The translations under genes and the position numbers were made by a program. A stretch of 64,000 bases of DNA from Rubrivivax sp. (lineage in GTDB: Bacteria; Pseudomonadota; Gammaproteobacteria; Burkholderiales; Burkholderiaceae_C). Under the pieces are notes generated by a model, which saw only the letters and a program-made list of their open reading frames with translations, searched no databases and had not been told where the DNA came from. Within the stretch, counting starts at the first letter, position 1; the number at the start of each line of letters is the position of its first letter. Of the stretch, positions 32,300 through 38,604 are shown piece by piece. The stretch spans positions 124,001-188,000 of the forward strand of contig JAIXYO010000066.1 in assembly GCA_027490215.1 (NCBI GenBank), written 5' to 3'.

Positions 32300-32638
32300 A
32301 TGAAATTCAAGTGGCTCGTTTGTTGGGCAGCCATGTGGCTTGTCTCGATCCCGGCATCTGCCCAGACGGCCTGCAGCAACACGACTGACGTCTCGGCACA
32401 CCGCGAGCCAGAGCGCAGTTCGGTCGTTCATCGGGTGGGCGACTTGACGCTCATCACCTGGCAGGACGGGACCACCACGACCATGAGCCGGCAGGGCGAA
32501 TTCAGCGTGGTGACCGATTCCAGCCACGGTGCGAACTGCGTGGCACACCATGTTGGCGACACCACCATCGTGAACCTCGAGAAGTTCACGGTGGTCTGCA
32601 CCACGACCGGACCGAGCACTCTGTGCATCAAGAGTTGA
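32300..32638 (+). CDS. Small secreted cysteine-containing protein in the curli locus, unknown
   Basis: A 112-residue protein with a signal peptide (KWLVCWAAMWLVSIPASAQ) and a mature part with four cysteines (ACSNTT, ANCVAHH, VVCTTT, LCIKS) that could form two disulfides. It has alternating beta-type sequence (GDLTLITWQDGTTTTMSRQG; GDTTIVNLEKFTVVC). I do not recognise a family. Position and size suggest a CsgC- or CsgH-like periplasmic helper, but I see no sequence match to CsgC. Its upstream region (32230-32290) is AT-rich with two AACGTTT elements. The gene ends inside the possible csgE start region. Confidence 0.65.
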   Translation: MKFKWLVCWAAMWLVSIPASAQTACSNTTDVSAHREPERSSVVHRVGDLTLITWQDGTTTTMSRQGEFSVVTDSSHGANCVAHHVGDTTIVNLEKFTVVCTTTGPSTLCIKS

Positions 32639-32676
32639 TCAATCGGGTTCACGCACTTGTTCGCGTGGCGGTCCTG

Positions 32677-33108
32677 ATGCGTGGCCGTCTTCGGGTCTGG
32701 CTCCTGCTGAGCATCGCTGCTGCCAGTGTGGCCGGCTGGGGAGCCTGCCTGGCGCAGGGCCGGGGTGCGCCGGGGGCGGCCTCCGATGGAGACATCAGCC
32801 TCATCGTCAACCAGACCTACACCGCTGGCGGCCTGGAGTTTTATCGCCGATTCACTGACTACTGGCGCGAAAAATCCGATGGTGACCGTTACACCCTGGT
32901 CATCGTCGAGCGACCTTCCCGACGCTACGGCAACCAGGTCATGGTCAGCCTGGCGCAGCGCCCCGTCTTTGTCTCGCCCTTGCCACTGAAGTTCGATTCG
33001 ATCCGCGACATCAGCCTTGATGCGGTCGAGCAGGTTTACACCGCCGCCGTGGCCAGTAACCTGCGCTTTCTAGACCAGTCCGATCCTGACATGGCTCGCG
33101 ATGACTGA
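32677..33108 (+). CDS. csgE: Curli assembly protein CsgE
   Basis: Periplasmic specificity factor and plug of the CsgG curli secretion channel. From the ATG at 32677 the protein has 143 residues with a hydrophobic signal (VWLLLSIAAASVAGWG). CsgE features are GGLEFYRRFTDYWRE, the VIVERPSRRYGNQVMVSL strand region (compare E. coli ITERPSARWG) and the QVYTAAVASNLRFL helix. A GTG at 32623 would give 161 residues and overlap the preceding gene. csgF follows 70 bases downstream. Confidence 0.9.
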   Translation: MRGRLRVWLLLSIAAASVAGWGACLAQGRGAPGAASDGDISLIVNQTYTAGGLEFYRRFTDYWREKSDGDRYTLVIVERPSRRYGNQVMVSLAQRPVFVSPLPLKFDSIRDISLDAVEQVYTAAVASNLRFLDQSDPDMARDD

Positions 33109-33178
33109 TGGCGCAGGTGTTGGCCGCAGATCGCGAAACACTCACTTTCAACAGACTAATCAACTTCTCCACCACGCC

Positions 33179-33613
33179 ATGAACTGCGTACCCCGCTGCC
33201 AAATTTTGAGTGCGTTTGTCATCGCCTGCGCCCTGCAGGCAGGCCCGTCCTGCGCCACCGAACTGGTCTACACGCCGATCAACCCATCGTTTGGCGGTAA
33301 TCCGAACAACGCCCCCAGCTTGCTGGCGCAGGCCAATGCGCAAAACAAGTACAAGGCGCCGGAAAGATCGGATCTGGACGCCTTCAACGAGAACTTGCAG
33401 AAGGCCATCCTGAACCGGCTCTCAAGTCAGGCGCTGACCAACCTGTTCGGCAAGGGCAACACTCTGGCGCCCGGAAACTACGACACGGGCGCTTACACCA
33501 TCACGGTCACCGACATAGGCAACGGGATCTTGAAGATCCTCACCACCGACAAAAGCACGGGCTCGGTTGTGGCGTTCGAGGTGGGCAGCGCCTCGCTGAA
33601 TGGGATGCCCTGA
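33179..33613 (+). CDS. csgF: Curli assembly protein CsgF
   Basis: Outer-membrane-associated factor that binds CsgG at the cell surface and helps nucleation of curlin. The 144-residue protein has a signal peptide (CQILSAFVIACALQAGPSCA) and the CsgF signature TELVYTPINPSFGGNPNNAPSLLAQANAQN, of which the N-terminal segment is the part that inserts in CsgG. The C-terminus has GAYTITVTDIGNG and VVAFEVGS. The ATG at 33179 is used to keep the signal peptide N-terminal. The csgG start is one base after its stop. Confidence 0.95.
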   Translation: MNCVPRCQILSAFVIACALQAGPSCATELVYTPINPSFGGNPNNAPSLLAQANAQNKYKAPERSDLDAFNENLQKAILNRLSSQALTNLFGKGNTLAPGNYDTGAYTITVTDIGNGILKILTTDKSTGSVVAFEVGSASLNGMP

Positions 33614-33614
33614 C

Positions 33615-35303
33615 ATGACCAAGCCCGCCGATGTGATGGCGCTCTGGCGTGAACGCTGTGGTTACTGCGCGTTGGTGGTGTCGTTGGCGCTGACGGCCTG
33701 TTCGACGGTACCGCCGTCCAACGTCCGCTCGAACGCCCAACTCACCCCGACCACCCAGATCACGCGCGATCTGTCGCGTCTGCCGCGGCCTGCCGTCAAG
33801 GTGCCGGTGGCGGTGTACGGCTTTCGTGACCAGACCGGGCAGTACAAGTCCGGGGCCGAGAGCGCGTATTCCACGCTCGTGACCCAAGGAGCCGCCTCGA
33901 TCCTCGTGAAGGCACTGGAAGACTCCGGCTGGTTCGTGCCGGTGGAGCGTGAAGGCTTGCAGAACCTGCTCACCGAGCGGCGCATCGTTCGCGCCATCGA
34001 GTCGCCCACGGACAAGGGCAAGCCGGTGATCAGCCTGCCCAACATGACGCCCGCCAGCCTGATCATCGAAGGCGGAGTCATCGCCTACGAGTCCAATGTG
34101 CGCACCGGCGGCAAGGGCGCCAGCTACCTCGGTATTGGCTCCAGCACCCAGTACCGGGTCGACCAGGTGACGGTGGGGCTGCGCAGTGTGGATGTGCGCA
34201 CTGGTCAGGTGCTGACCACGGTATCGGTCACCAAGACGATCTATTCCACGCAGTTCTCGGCGAGCGTGTACAAGTTCGTGGACTTCCAGAAGCTGCTGCA
34301 GGCCGAGACCGGCTTCACGACCAACGAGCCGGCACAGCTGGCAGTTCGCGAGGCCGTCGAGTCCGCCGTTCTGCACCTCACGGCCTTTGGCATACGCGAC
34401 CGATATCTCGAGCTGCAAGATCCTGGCGAATGGGACCATCCGGTGGTGCAGACGGCGCTGATCGAGGCCCTGACCAACATCGGCGAGCCACTGCCCGCTG
34501 ACAACGCGCCGGTACCGCTGCGCAGGAAGCTGGCCGAATGCGACGCGATCATTCGGCCCCTGTCGGCGGAAGGCTCGGCCGCTGGCGGCCGGTCTGCGGC
34601 GGGGCGCGCAGCTCAGCAGCGGCCTTGTCTCGATCCCGTCTCATCAGCCCGGTCCGGGCCCTCGGAGCCTGATCCGGCCGAGTGGGAATTCAACTTGCCG
34701 ACACCGCCTGTCCCAGCGGTCCGCACGGTGCCGCCACCCCCTGCGATGCCAAAAGCACCGCCAACCGCAGCACCACCAACGGCAGCGCCGCCAACCGCAG
34801 CGCAGCCAACCGCAGCGCCGAAACCTGGTCTGCAAATTGAGCAACCGGTTTCACAACCGGCGGCACGGTCGACGCCGCTGTCAACTGCGACGCAGCCTGC
34901 ACCGGCTGCTGCAGCAGCGCGGGCTGCTGCATCCGCGCCGGCTGCTGCATCCGCGTCGGCTACAGCATCCGCACCGGCTGCTGCATCCGCGCCGGCTGCT
35001 GCATCCGCACCGGTGCGGCCGACGGTGCAGCAACCTGCGCCATCCGCCGTACCACAGGCGGCAACGGTTGCCCCATCCGCACCGTCGCCGGCACGCCCGA
35101 CTTCACCGCCGCCCGCAATGCAGTCCGCGCCACAGGCCGCACCGTCAGTTGTCGCGCCCCGGGCGGCTCCGGTGGCTGATGCCGCCTTGGCGCCTGTATC
35201 AGCAACCAGGACACAGCCATTGCCGAAATCGCCAGCGGCTGCCGCCTCCGGCGTTTCGGCACCTGTCGGCGACATCTTCAACCAGTACTGGAAATCGCGG
35301 TGA
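33615..35303 (+). CDS. csgG: Curli secretion channel CsgG with extended repeat tail
   Basis: Outer-membrane lipoprotein nonamer that secretes curlin. The signal has lipobox LALTAC (Cys29). The CsgG domain covers roughly residues 40-290: VAVYGFRDQTGQYK, VPVEREGLQNLLTERRIVR, YLGIGSSTQYRVDQVTVGLR and FVDFQKLLQAETGFTTNEP. E. coli CsgG ends near here (277 residues). This protein continues for more than 250 residues of Ala/Pro/Thr-rich low-complexity sequence, including four PTAAP units (34761-34820) and five six-residue AAASAP-type units (34924-35013), ending PVGDIFNQYWKSR. The tail would lie in the periplasm. The ATG at 33615 is chosen; one at 33600 is in frame. Confidence 0.93.
   Translation: MTKPADVMALWRERCGYCALVVSLALTACSTVPPSNVRSNAQLTPTTQITRDLSRLPRPAVKVPVAVYGFRDQTGQYKSGAESAYSTLVTQGAASILVKALEDSGWFVPVEREGLQNLLTERRIVRAIESPTDKGKPVISLPNMTPASLIIEGGVIAYESNVRTGGKGASYLGIGSSTQYRVDQVTVGLRSVDVRTGQVLTTVSVTKTIYSTQFSASVYKFVDFQKLLQAETGFTTNEPAQLAVREAVESAVLHLTAFGIRDRYLELQDPGEWDHPVVQTALIEALTNIGEPLPADNAPVPLRRKLAECDAIIRPLSAEGSAAGGRSAAGRAAQQRPCLDPVSSARSGPSEPDPAEWEFNLPTPPVPAVRTVPPPPAMPKAPPTAAPPTAAPPTAAQPTAAPKPGLQIEQPVSQPAARSTPLSTATQPAPAAAAARAAASAPAAASASATASAPAAASAPAAASAPVRPTVQQPAPSAVPQAATVAPSAPSPARPTSPPPAMQSAPQAAPSVVAPRAAPVADAALAPVSATRTQPLPKSPAAAASGVSAPVGDIFNQYWKSR
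34761..34820 (+). repeat. Tandem 15-base repeat, four copies, in csgG
   Basis: Four near-identical 15-base units (consensus CCAACCGCAGCGCCG) encode PTAAP, PTAAP, PTAAQ, PTAAP in the periplasmic tail of CsgG. Such repeats can expand and contract by slippage. Confidence 0.85.
34924..35013 (+). repeat. Tandem 18-base repeat, five copies, in csgG
   Basis: Five units of 18 bases (consensus CTGCTGCATCCGCGCCGG) that encode repeated Ala-Ala-Ser-Ala-Pro-type residues in the CsgG tail. Because the period is a multiple of three, copy-number change would keep the frame. Confidence 0.88.
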
Positions 35304-35343
35304 GTCCGGTGGCTATCAGGATGGGGATCGCGATGGAGTTTGA

Positions 35344-36216
35344 TTGGCCGATCTCATCGTCCCCTTGAAAAACAACGCTACGGCAGGCATGCAGGATCTG
35401 GTGCTGCTCAACCCGGCTGAAGAAAAAGCCCTTTTGCAGGCCATCGAGGCCAGCGCGGAAGTCCAGCGCCTTCGCCAGTTCTTCCTGTGGTCGCAAGGTC
35501 CGCTGCGAGCCTTGTTGCCATACGAAGTGCTGGTGTGCCTGAGGCTCAACGAACAGGGCCGCGTCACCCATGCCGAGTACCTCCACAGCGTGGCCCATGC
35601 GCCTGAGGTGCTGGCCGGGCTGGTCGACCCGGTGGACGGACTGGCGCTGCGGATTGCCCGGCACTGCGCGGCCACTGGGCGCTCGCCCTGCCTGTTTCCG
35701 TCGCCCGAGGATTCAGCTGATGCGAAGGTGCAGGCCGCCGGTGCAACCGATGATGGCCCGTACGACACGGCTGGCGCGTTCTGGGGCGCGCTATGCGAAG
35801 AGGTGCGTCAGCTGGGCCTTCGCAATGTGCTGGCGCACGGCACCGGGCCATTGGCCGGCGGGGGAACATTCTTCTCGCTGTTCGGCCTGACTCACGGACC
35901 CAACGGCCGTGATGCTTTCGCTTTGTCGCTGCTGCTTCCCCAATTGCACATTGCCTTTTTGCGCGTTTTGGCCAGCCGAAATGCCAGCGTGCCGGCGTTG
36001 CGACCGGGGGTCGTGCTGTCAGAGCGCGAGCTCGAGGTGCTGGACTGGGTCGTTCGCGGCAAGAGCAACCCGGAGATCGGCATGATCCTGTCGCTGAGCA
36101 GCCTGACGATCAAGAATCACCTGCAGCGCATCTATCGCAAACTCGATGTGCACAACCGCGTGCAGGCCATCACGCGTTGCCGCGAGCTCAAGCTGCTGGT
36201 CAACACCGAGCAGTGA
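35344..36216 (+). CDS. LuxR-family transcriptional regulator (EpsA/CsgD-like position)
   Basis: A 290-residue protein with a C-terminal LuxR-type helix-turn-helix (LSERELEVLDWVVRGKSNPE, then LSSLTIKNHLQRIYRKLDVH). Its N-terminal domain is unlike a response-regulator receiver and resembles the EpsA regulators found with PEP-CTERM and exopolysaccharide genes. It starts at a TTG with GGAG five bases upstream; an internal ATG at 35389 is an alternative. Lying between csgG and the curlin genes, it is a likely local activator, analogous to CsgD in role but not clearly in ancestry. Confidence 0.82.
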   Translation: MADLIVPLKNNATAGMQDLVLLNPAEEKALLQAIEASAEVQRLRQFFLWSQGPLRALLPYEVLVCLRLNEQGRVTHAEYLHSVAHAPEVLAGLVDPVDGLALRIARHCAATGRSPCLFPSPEDSADAKVQAAGATDDGPYDTAGAFWGALCEEVRQLGLRNVLAHGTGPLAGGGTFFSLFGLTHGPNGRDAFALSLLLPQLHIAFLRVLASRNASVPALRPGVVLSERELEVLDWVVRGKSNPEIGMILSLSSLTIKNHLQRIYRKLDVHNRVQAITRCRELKLLVNTEQ

Positions 36217-36291
36217 GCGCTGCAGCGTGAGCCTTTGGTTCACATGGACCAACGCCCTTGGGCCTTATCGCTCAACCGAAGAGGCGTCCAG

Positions 36292-36324
36292 CACATCGAA
36301 ATGTCGCATTGACTGTGCAAACTA
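36292..36324 (+). repeat. 33-base direct repeat, copy 1, upstream of curlin gene
   Basis: Identical over 33 bases to 38393-38425. Weaker similarity extends about 50 bases further upstream in both places (GGAYCAACG, then CGCTCAA). It lies 46 bases upstream of the curlin start and ends in TGCAAAC, which is followed after ten bases by GGTTAGAAG. It is probably a duplicated promoter or regulator-binding segment. Confidence 0.85.
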
Positions 36325-36369
36325 ACGGAAACGGTTAGAAGTCTGATTCAACCCACACTGGAAATCACG

Positions 36370-36960
36370 ATGAGTGTTCCCTCTGATCAATGCGAGCCTG
36401 ATCTGGCAAGTGCGATGCGCATGATTGTGCGCCGTGGTGGTGTGCTGGGTGTGGCCTTGCTGCTGTCGTACTCGCCGGCGAGGGCTTGGGTGGATCTGAC
36501 CGAGTACTCCGACTTCGGTCAGTCCGACATCCTGCTGACCGCTGCAACCATTCGCCAAAGTGGCGATGACCACATGGCTCTGATCGACCAGACCAACGAT
36601 GGCGGCATCGGCAACATTGCCCAGGTCGATCAGGAGGGCGCGACCAACGCGGCCTACGTGACCCAGATTGGCGACCTCAACCGCGCCCGCGTCGTGCAGT
36701 ACGACTCGGACAACATGGTCACCATCACCCAGGAGGGCATCGGCAACAGCATCGACGTCTCGCAAACCGGTTACGGCAACGTGCTCAACGGCTTGCAACG
36801 GGGTGAAGGCAACGTGGCCAATATCACCCAGACCGGCGACAGCAGCATCACCTTTTTCGAAATTGGCAACAACAACATCCTGAACATCAGCAATCCCGCT
36901 GCCGGTGTGCCGGTTCAGGTCTACATCCAGGGCGATGGGGTGACGGTCACACAGCGTTGA
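36370..36960 (+). CDS. Curlin-repeat protein, CsgB/CsgA-like
   Basis: Secreted amyloid subunit, probably the nucleator or a minor subunit. It has 196 residues with a signal peptide ending SPARA. The mature part has curlin-type repeats with regularly spaced Gln and Asn: IRQSGDDHMALIDQ, IGNIAQVDQEGATNAAYVTQ, QEGIGNSIDVSQTGYGNVL, GNVANITQTGDSS. The consensus resembles the x6-Q-x-G-x2-N-x-A-x3-Q repeat of E. coli curlins. In-frame ATGs at codons 16 and 18 are alternative starts. It is downstream of csgG and the LuxR-type gene, with the 33-base repeat in its promoter region. Confidence 0.88.
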   Translation: MSVPSDQCEPDLASAMRMIVRRGGVLGVALLLSYSPARAWVDLTEYSDFGQSDILLTAATIRQSGDDHMALIDQTNDGGIGNIAQVDQEGATNAAYVTQIGDLNRARVVQYDSDNMVTITQEGIGNSIDVSQTGYGNVLNGLQRGEGNVANITQTGDSSITFFEIGNNNILNISNPAAGVPVQVYIQGDGVTVTQR

Positions 36961-37206
36961 TGGCTGCCGGGTGTGAGTGCCCGAGCAACCGAGCCCTTTG
37001 CCATGGTTTAAAAATAACAAAAACAACACAAAAGATAGTTGGTCATATTCAAGTAATTTGAAGCTTTTAAAGTGGTAATGCTGCTTGAAAAGCAAATGCG
37101 GTCAAGGATCAAAAGTCCGACCACCGCCCCTGCTCACAGGCAGTACGTTCTTTGTTACTTTCTCCGTCCCTTTGTTTACTCTTATCCATAGAAAGAAACT
37201 TTCATC

Positions 37207-37536
37207 ATGAACTTCAAGAAAATCTCTATCGCTGTTTCCCTGGCCCTTGCTGCAGGCGCTTCGTTCGCCAGCGACATCGAGCTGTCTTCTGGCACCACGT
37301 TGACCGGTGACGACATCATCACCGCAGCAGACGCTTGGCTGGCTGGTGACGGCGCCGATTCGAACAACGTCGTGATCTTCCAGGACATCACCGCCACCAA
37401 GGCAATCGCTTTCGTTGACCAAGCCGAATCGTCCGCTTCGATCGCCGTGATCTCGCAGTCGGGTTCGAACGACTCCGTGGCCTACATCAACCAAACCGCC
37501 ACCACCGGTGCAGTGGCTGTGATCTTCCAGCGCTGA
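37207..37536 (+). CDS. Short curlin-like secreted protein (possible major subunit)
   Basis: A 109-residue protein with a clear signal peptide (KKISIAVSLALAAGASFAS). The C-terminal half has about four short units with alternating hydrophobic residues ending in Gln: VVIFQDITATK, AIAFVDQAESSAS, IAVISQSGSND, SVAYINQTATTG, AVAVIFQ. They resemble strand-loop curlin repeats but are shorter and lack most Asn positions. Codon use (many TCG/GCT codons) differs slightly from neighbours. A long 246-base leader precedes it and a possible terminator follows. A CsgA-type major subunit is the most likely role. Confidence 0.7.
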   Translation: MNFKKISIAVSLALAAGASFASDIELSSGTTLTGDDIITAADAWLAGDGADSNNVVIFQDITATKAIAFVDQAESSASIAVISQSGSNDSVAYINQTATTGAVAVIFQR

Positions 37537-37553
37537 TTGCGGTTGTTTCTCGA

Positions 37554-37572
37554 CAGGGCCTGAATGGCCCTG
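37554..37572 (+). terminator. Possible terminator after the short curlin-like gene
   Basis: CAGGGCC, TGAAT, GGCCCTG forms a perfect seven-base stem 17 bases after the stop. The following sequence (GCCTTTCAC) has only a short T run, so termination may be weak. Confidence 0.5.
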
Positions 37573-37640
37573 GCCTTTCACTGAAGCTTCTTTGTCATTC
37601 GCCCGTGGCTGACTCATCAGTTTGAGGTCGTAGCAAAACT

Positions 37641-37664
37641 GTCGACAGCATGCCCGCTGTCGAC
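37641..37664. promoter_or_regulatory. Perfect inverted repeat GTCGACAGC / GCTGTCGAC
   Basis: Nine-base arms separated by six bases (37641-37649 and 37656-37664), lying between the curlin-like gene and the truncated barrel gene. There is no T tract on either strand nearby, so an operator or an RNA hairpin are both possible. Confidence 0.4.
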
Positions 37665-37806
37665 CCCCATCTTCCACGCGCACCCCAGCCCTTCCGGCTG
37701 GTCTCACTGGTGTGCAGGTACTCGCCAGACCGGGCCCTTGCCGCCATGCCCTCGCGGCACAGCCGCCGGCAACCACGTCGCACGACCTTCAAGACTGCCT
37801 TTCGGT

Positions 37807-38241
37807 ATGGCGTTGACGCCATGCTTGAATTTTGATGTTCGCGGTGGTGGTGACGATGACTTTGGCGCTGGTGCGCTCAAGTTCGGATCCAACGCGCACG
37901 ACAACCGGGCCATTGAAGTCATGGCCGCCGCGGGGTTTTCCGATGCACGCATACAGGGGGTCAAAGTTGATCTGTCCCGTGCATTCGGGATCTACTTGAA
38001 GCCCAAAGTCAACTTCGGAGATGCCGAGGTTTTTGGCCGCCTGGGCTACACGGATTTCAGGGCAAAAGCCCGTGCGTACGGATATTCCGAGAGCGATAGC
38101 GACGGAGGTTTTTCTTTCGGCGCCGGTGTCAGTTTCTCAATCACCGAAAAGGTGTATGCGCAGGTGGATTACACGCGCTACTACGACCGCAAGGGCGTCG
38201 AATTGAGTGGCCCGTCTCTGAGCATTGGATACAAGTTCTGA
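37807..38241 (+). pseudogene. 5'-truncated outer-membrane beta-barrel protein
   Basis: The 144 codons read like the C-terminal part of an opacity/OmpA-like eight-stranded barrel: ALKFGSNAHDNRAIEVMAAA, LSRAFGIYLKPKVNFG, VFGRLGYTDFRAKARAYG, FSFGAGVSFSITEKVYAQVD, and a C-terminal strand ending in Phe (SLSIGYKF), as needed for Bam recognition. No signal peptide or first strands are present in this or the other frames upstream. The first ATG codes for MALTPCLNF, which does not look secretory. It is probably a remnant. A strong hairpin and a terminator follow, so the original gene's 3' end is intact. Confidence 0.6.
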
Positions 38242-38268
38242 AGCAAGCCGCCGCAAGGCGGCTTGCTT
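38241..38268 (+). other. Strong hairpin after the barrel remnant
   Basis: AAGCAAGCCGCC, GCAA, GGCGGCTTGCTT: a perfect twelve-base stem starting at the stop codon. There is no T run directly after, but a second, canonical terminator follows within six bases. Confidence 0.7.
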
Positions 38269-38273
38269 CATCC

Positions 38274-38299
38274 AGCCACCCCTGCGCGGGTGGCTTTTT
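38274..38299 (+). terminator. Rho-independent terminator
   Basis: AGCCACCC and GGGTGGCT pair around a short loop and are followed by TTTTTC. It ends any transcript from the curli side before the next operon. Confidence 0.85.
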
Positions 38300-38604
38300 C
38301 GTTTTCGATGAGCGGCTCCTGAAAAGGGGCTGCCTTTGATCCGCATGGATCAACGAGTTTGAGCCTGTGCGCTCAATCACAGCGCCGCTCAACACATCGA
38401 AATGTCGCATTGACTGTGCAAACTACTCGAAGTCGGTAAAAACAATTGAGGTGTGCAAGCGACAAGCTTCCCCCTTTCTTGTTACTGATTGTCGGCGTGG
38501 CAGCCATCCTGGGCGAAAGGGTGGTGACTGCGACTGGGCTGCCGCCGAGGGCATTCGGCGGCAGCGCACCGGCCGCCTTTCAATTCAACACTCATGAGGA
38601 TTCC
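38300..38604. other. Leader of the 38.6 kb secreted-protein gene
   Basis: No gene assigned. The region holds the second copy of the 33-base repeat and a GGTAAAAA element eleven bases behind it, then about 160 bases of leader before an ATG with AGGA. An in-frame upstream extension from 38446 lacks a signal peptide and is not used. Confidence 0.5.
38393..38425 (+). repeat. 33-base direct repeat, copy 2
   Basis: Identical to 36292-36324 over the whole length. It lies 180 bases upstream of the secreted-protein start. It is followed by CGGTAAAAAC in the place where copy 1 has GGTTAGAAG. Confidence 0.85.

Noticed and set aside
37102-37776. 224-codon minus-strand frame opposite the short curlin-like gene
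   Set aside because: The plus-strand gene has a proper signal peptide and repeats, while this frame has no signal or motif and spans a hairpin and the leader.
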